NCBI GenBank assembly: GCA_963969495.1
Contig: OZ018317.1
Coordinates: 218,712,651-218,776,650 of the forward strand
Source: Ceratothoa steindachneri
Lineage: Eukaryota > Arthropoda > Malacostraca > Isopoda > Cymothoidae
Length of the DNA: 64,000 nucleotides
Reading direction: 5' to 3'
The number at the start of each line of letters is the position of its first letter. Position 1 is the stretch's first letter. Made by a program: the position numbers and the translations under genes. Positions 61,430 through 64,000 of the stretch are shown here, in pieces. Under the pieces are notes generated by a model. That model was not told where the DNA came from, made no database searches, and saw nothing but the letters and a program-made list of their open reading frames with translations.

Positions 61430-61845
61430 CATAATTTCACGGATCATAAAAGCCACCAGGGCCTATCAAAGGTCATCCGCATCTGTGAAAACCAAACCAT
61501 AAAATGCATCCATAGGAATGTGTCCGATCATGCATCTACAATATACAATTTGAACCATCCACAGGAATGCGTAAAAACAAAAGGTATCATCAACAAGGCT
61601 CGTCAAAATCCAACATAATTTCATGGATGATAAAGGCCACAAGGGCCTATCATAGGTCATCCGCATCTGTCAAACCCCACCCACAAAATGCATCCATAGG
61701 ATTGTGTCCGATCATGCATCTACAATATACAATTTAAACAACCTATAAGATTGTGTCAGATCATCTATCTACAATATACAATTTAAACCATCCACATGAA
61801 TGCGTCCAAAAAAAAAGGATCATCACCAAGGCTCGTCAAAATCCA
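61430..61845 (-). repeat. tandem duplication in a CR1-like 3' tail
   Basis: The block ATAATTTCA-GGAT-ATAAA, GGCCTATCA-AGGTCATCCG, GTGTCCGATCATGCATCTAC and AAGGCTCGTCAAAATCCAA occurs at about 61430-61610 and again at 61611-61845, where an inner part is repeated once more. The minus frame continues directly from the CR1-like RT, so these are probably repeats in that element's 3' untranslated region. Confidence 0.7.
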
Positions 61846-62670
61846 AATCACCCATTGCATACAATAATAAACGACTGCATCCACAGGAATGAGTCCAGAA
61901 TACACCCCTCCCCCACAAAGAAGTTAACCCCCCCCCATATAATCATTTAATTTGCGTTTGAAAACATTCAGGTTTGTACTGTCTCCTGTCTCAGGTGGCA
62001 AACTATTCGAGTAATCTACCACTCTATTGGTGAAAAAAAAAATTTCTAACATCCAACCTACACCTCTGTTTTTTAATTTTTAAATGATGACCCCTAGTCA
62101 AATAACCAACTCAAATAACTTGCTAAAATCCAACTTATCCATCCCAGAGCAGATTTTAAAAAGCTCTATCATATCTCCCCTCACACACCTTCTTTTGAAT
62201 GAGAACATATTTAGTGCCCTCAGTCTATCTTCATATTCAAGGTGCTTCAGGGAAGGTAGAATTTTTTTTTTGCCCTCCTTTGTACTGAGTCTAGTAATTG
62301 ATATCATGTTTAAAATGTGGTGATCATGCTTGTATACAGTACTCTAAATGTTGCCTGACATACGAGTTGTAGAGTATAAGGATAACCTCCTTACTCTTGT
62401 AGCTAAAATTCCTCTTAATGTATCCTAGCACCCTATTTGCTCTATTTTTTGCCCCAATACACAGCTTCGAAAACTTCCCAAGTCCTTCTCATCCCTGAAT
62501 TCAGCCAATCCCCATCTATTTCATAGCTGAATTCACTATTACCCCTTCCCATGTTAATAACTTTGCATTTTTTAAGGTTAAAAGTAATCTACCACTTCTG
62601 AGCCTAAGCTAAAAATTTATTTGAGTCACTCTGCACTTAAAAGCTACTCTCAACTTCTTTGACTAATTTA
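61846..62670 (-). pseudogene. CR1-like LINE reverse transcriptase C-terminal fragment
   Basis: The minus strand reads ITFNLKKCKVINMGRGNSEF (thumb start), RVLGYIKRNFSYKSKE, SVQRRAKKKFYLP, YEDRLRALNMFSFKRRCVRG, DMIELFKICSGMDKLDFSKL and FFTNRVVDYSNSLPPETG. This is the C-terminal half of a CR1-type ORF2. The catalytic RT motifs are absent and there are several frameshifts. Its upstream edge at about 62670 meets the hAT copy 2, as a 5'-truncated LINE insertion would. Confidence 0.75.
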
Positions 62671-62671
62671 A

Positions 62672-64000
62672 ACTCAAATTCGTCACTATTAATTTTTTCT
62701 TTTTCAAAAATAGAAGTCAAAAGACCTTAAAAAAGTGATAGATTTGTCTTTCATTTTCAGATGGCATCAGCAAGGAAAATGACATATCAGGCAAAGTTCC
62801 TTAATTATGGCTTCACATAAATAGAGGACAAAGGACAAATGAAACTTCAATGTGTCGTCCGTATGAAAGTACTGACTGCCGAGTCTTTCAAAAAGAATCA
62901 ATGAAGAAACACTTGGACAAGATTCATTCACATCTGTCTTGCAAACCACGGGAATACTTTGAGAATCCGGAAAAAAAACGTTCAGCAGCAATAGCTAGTT
63001 TTGAAGTGGAATGGTTGGTTGCTCGAAACAGCAAACCACATACTATTGGTGAAGACTTAATCAAACCAGCGGCTGTGAAAATGGCGGAAATAATGTGTGG
63101 GGAGAAAGTAGCTAAACAACTAAATACAGGGCCTTTGTCTGCAAGAGTTATTAAAGAAAGAATTTCTATCTTGGCAGAAAATGTGAGAGAGCAAGTGATT
63201 TCTTCAGAAAAAAAGAGTAAAGAATTTGCCATTCAACTTGATGAGACTACAGATGTCAGTAGCAATTCGCAGCTGATGGTATACATTCAATGCAGGGGTT
63301 CTGATGAAATTGAAGAAGAAGTGTTGCTATGTTCTCCTCTTGAGTTGAGAACTCGTGGTATTGGTGTGTTCAATAAGGTCGATGCATACTTTAAAAAACA
63401 AAGTGTTGATTTAAAGTGGGAAGATTGTATTGCAGTATCAGTTGATGGAGCTCCTGCCAGGTTTGATCACGTCACTAGTTTTGTGGCTTTGGCCAAACAA
63501 CAGAATCCAAATATTCAGGTCATCTATTGTATGATACCTTTGCCAGGCATTAGTTGTGAGGCATGAAGTAATTAAGATTGTCAATGTTGTAAAAGGGCAT
63601 GCACTAAACACGAGGATGGTTCGTGATTTATGTGAGGATGGAGAGGCTGAATATTCAACCCTTCTTTTTCATAAGGAAATAAGGCGGCTTTCACGTGGAA
63701 ATGTCCTAAATAAGGTGTGGGCTCTAAAACCCTAAATTGAAATATTCCTGACTGATCAAAAAACACACTTGCAGAGAAGTTCAGAAAATCAACCTGGCTA
63801 GCTCTTCTTGCTTACTTAGCTGACATTTTTGGACATGTAAATGCGCTGAACAAGGAATTGCAAGGGAAGAAAATCAATCTCATCTTAGCAAGGGAAAAAA
63901 TGTCAGCATATGTATCAAAGCTTCAGTATTGGAACCAAAAATAAATGCCAATAAGATTGTTGTCTTTACAAACCTGGCAGAGTCTTTGGAAGAATGTTAA
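62672..64000 (+). pseudogene. hAT transposase with BED-type zinc finger, copy 2 (partial)
   Basis: It is homologous to 43180-44580 of copy 1 from the untranslated leader on (AAATTCGTCACTA, TTTTTCAAAAATAGAAGTCA). ATG 62761. A TAA at 62818 replaces the Glu codon of YGFTEIED, and the finger has lost a Cys (CVVRMK). A 1-bp loss near 62900 and a 41-bp loss near 62978 follow. From 62850 it is open to 63566, with LDETTDVSSNSQLMVYIQC (first Asp), AVSVDGAPARFDHVTSF (second Asp) and CMIPLPGIS (CxxH destroyed by a 1-bp shift). About 30 bases are then missing. RRLSRGNVLNKVW follows near 63690. It runs off the window. The 5' half of the element is missing at the CR1-like boundary. Confidence 0.87.

Overview
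The window looks like intergenic and intronic DNA from an invertebrate animal nuclear genome. An arthropod, possibly a crustacean, is my best guess. The reasons are spliced animal exons, very long (TA)n and (GA)n microsatellites, and a dense mix of Penelope-like, CR1-like and jockey-like retroelements with Tc1/mariner and hAT transposons. There is no bacterial or viral gene organisation. Nearly every long reading frame is a decayed mobile-element gene, and many ORFs are only translated (TA)n. I found no rRNA, tRNA gene or CRISPR array.

Only one ordinary host gene is visible. Two consecutive minus-strand exons (25367-25517, then 19253-19376) encode adjacent parts of an SLC23-type nucleobase/ascorbate transporter, with matching splice phases and canonical splice sites. 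The 6-kb intron between them holds two CR1-like LINE fragments, a mariner-like copy, possible hAT ends and a possible integrase remnant.

Layout. 1-0.8 kb: two pieces of Penelope-like element (PLE) ends. 2.7-5 kb: decayed jockey-like LINE. 5.4-6.5 kb: relic of an unclassified repeated protein family. 9.4-10.1 kb: PLE end plus (TA)n. 10.8-16.6 kb: two large unclassified genes facing each other (gene A on +, gene B on -), both broken, each with a 3' splice-site-like sequence just before its ATG. 19-25.5 kb: SLC23 exons and intron. 26-34 kb: two jockey-like LINEs head to head. 34-38 kb: a DD41D mariner and a DD34E Tc1 copy, both sitting in (TA)n. 39.7-46.6 kb: a nearly complete PLE split by a 3.8-kb hAT transposon, which itself holds a 780-bp inverted-repeat element. 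46.6-51.7 kb: a second long jockey-like LINE. 52-58 kb: PLE end, truncated LINE, TTF-type hAT relic, a GC-rich second kind of jockey LINE and a Tc1 fragment. 58.8-60.3 kb: inverted PLE ends and a pogo-like short element in (TA)n. 61.4-64 kb: CR1-like LINE end and a second copy of the hAT, cut by the window edge.

The most interesting object is the facing gene pair at 10.8-16.6 kb. The next is the repeated link between PLE ends, hammerhead-ribozyme-like motifs and (TA)n tracts. Family identifications rest on recognition of motifs by eye; no database search was run.
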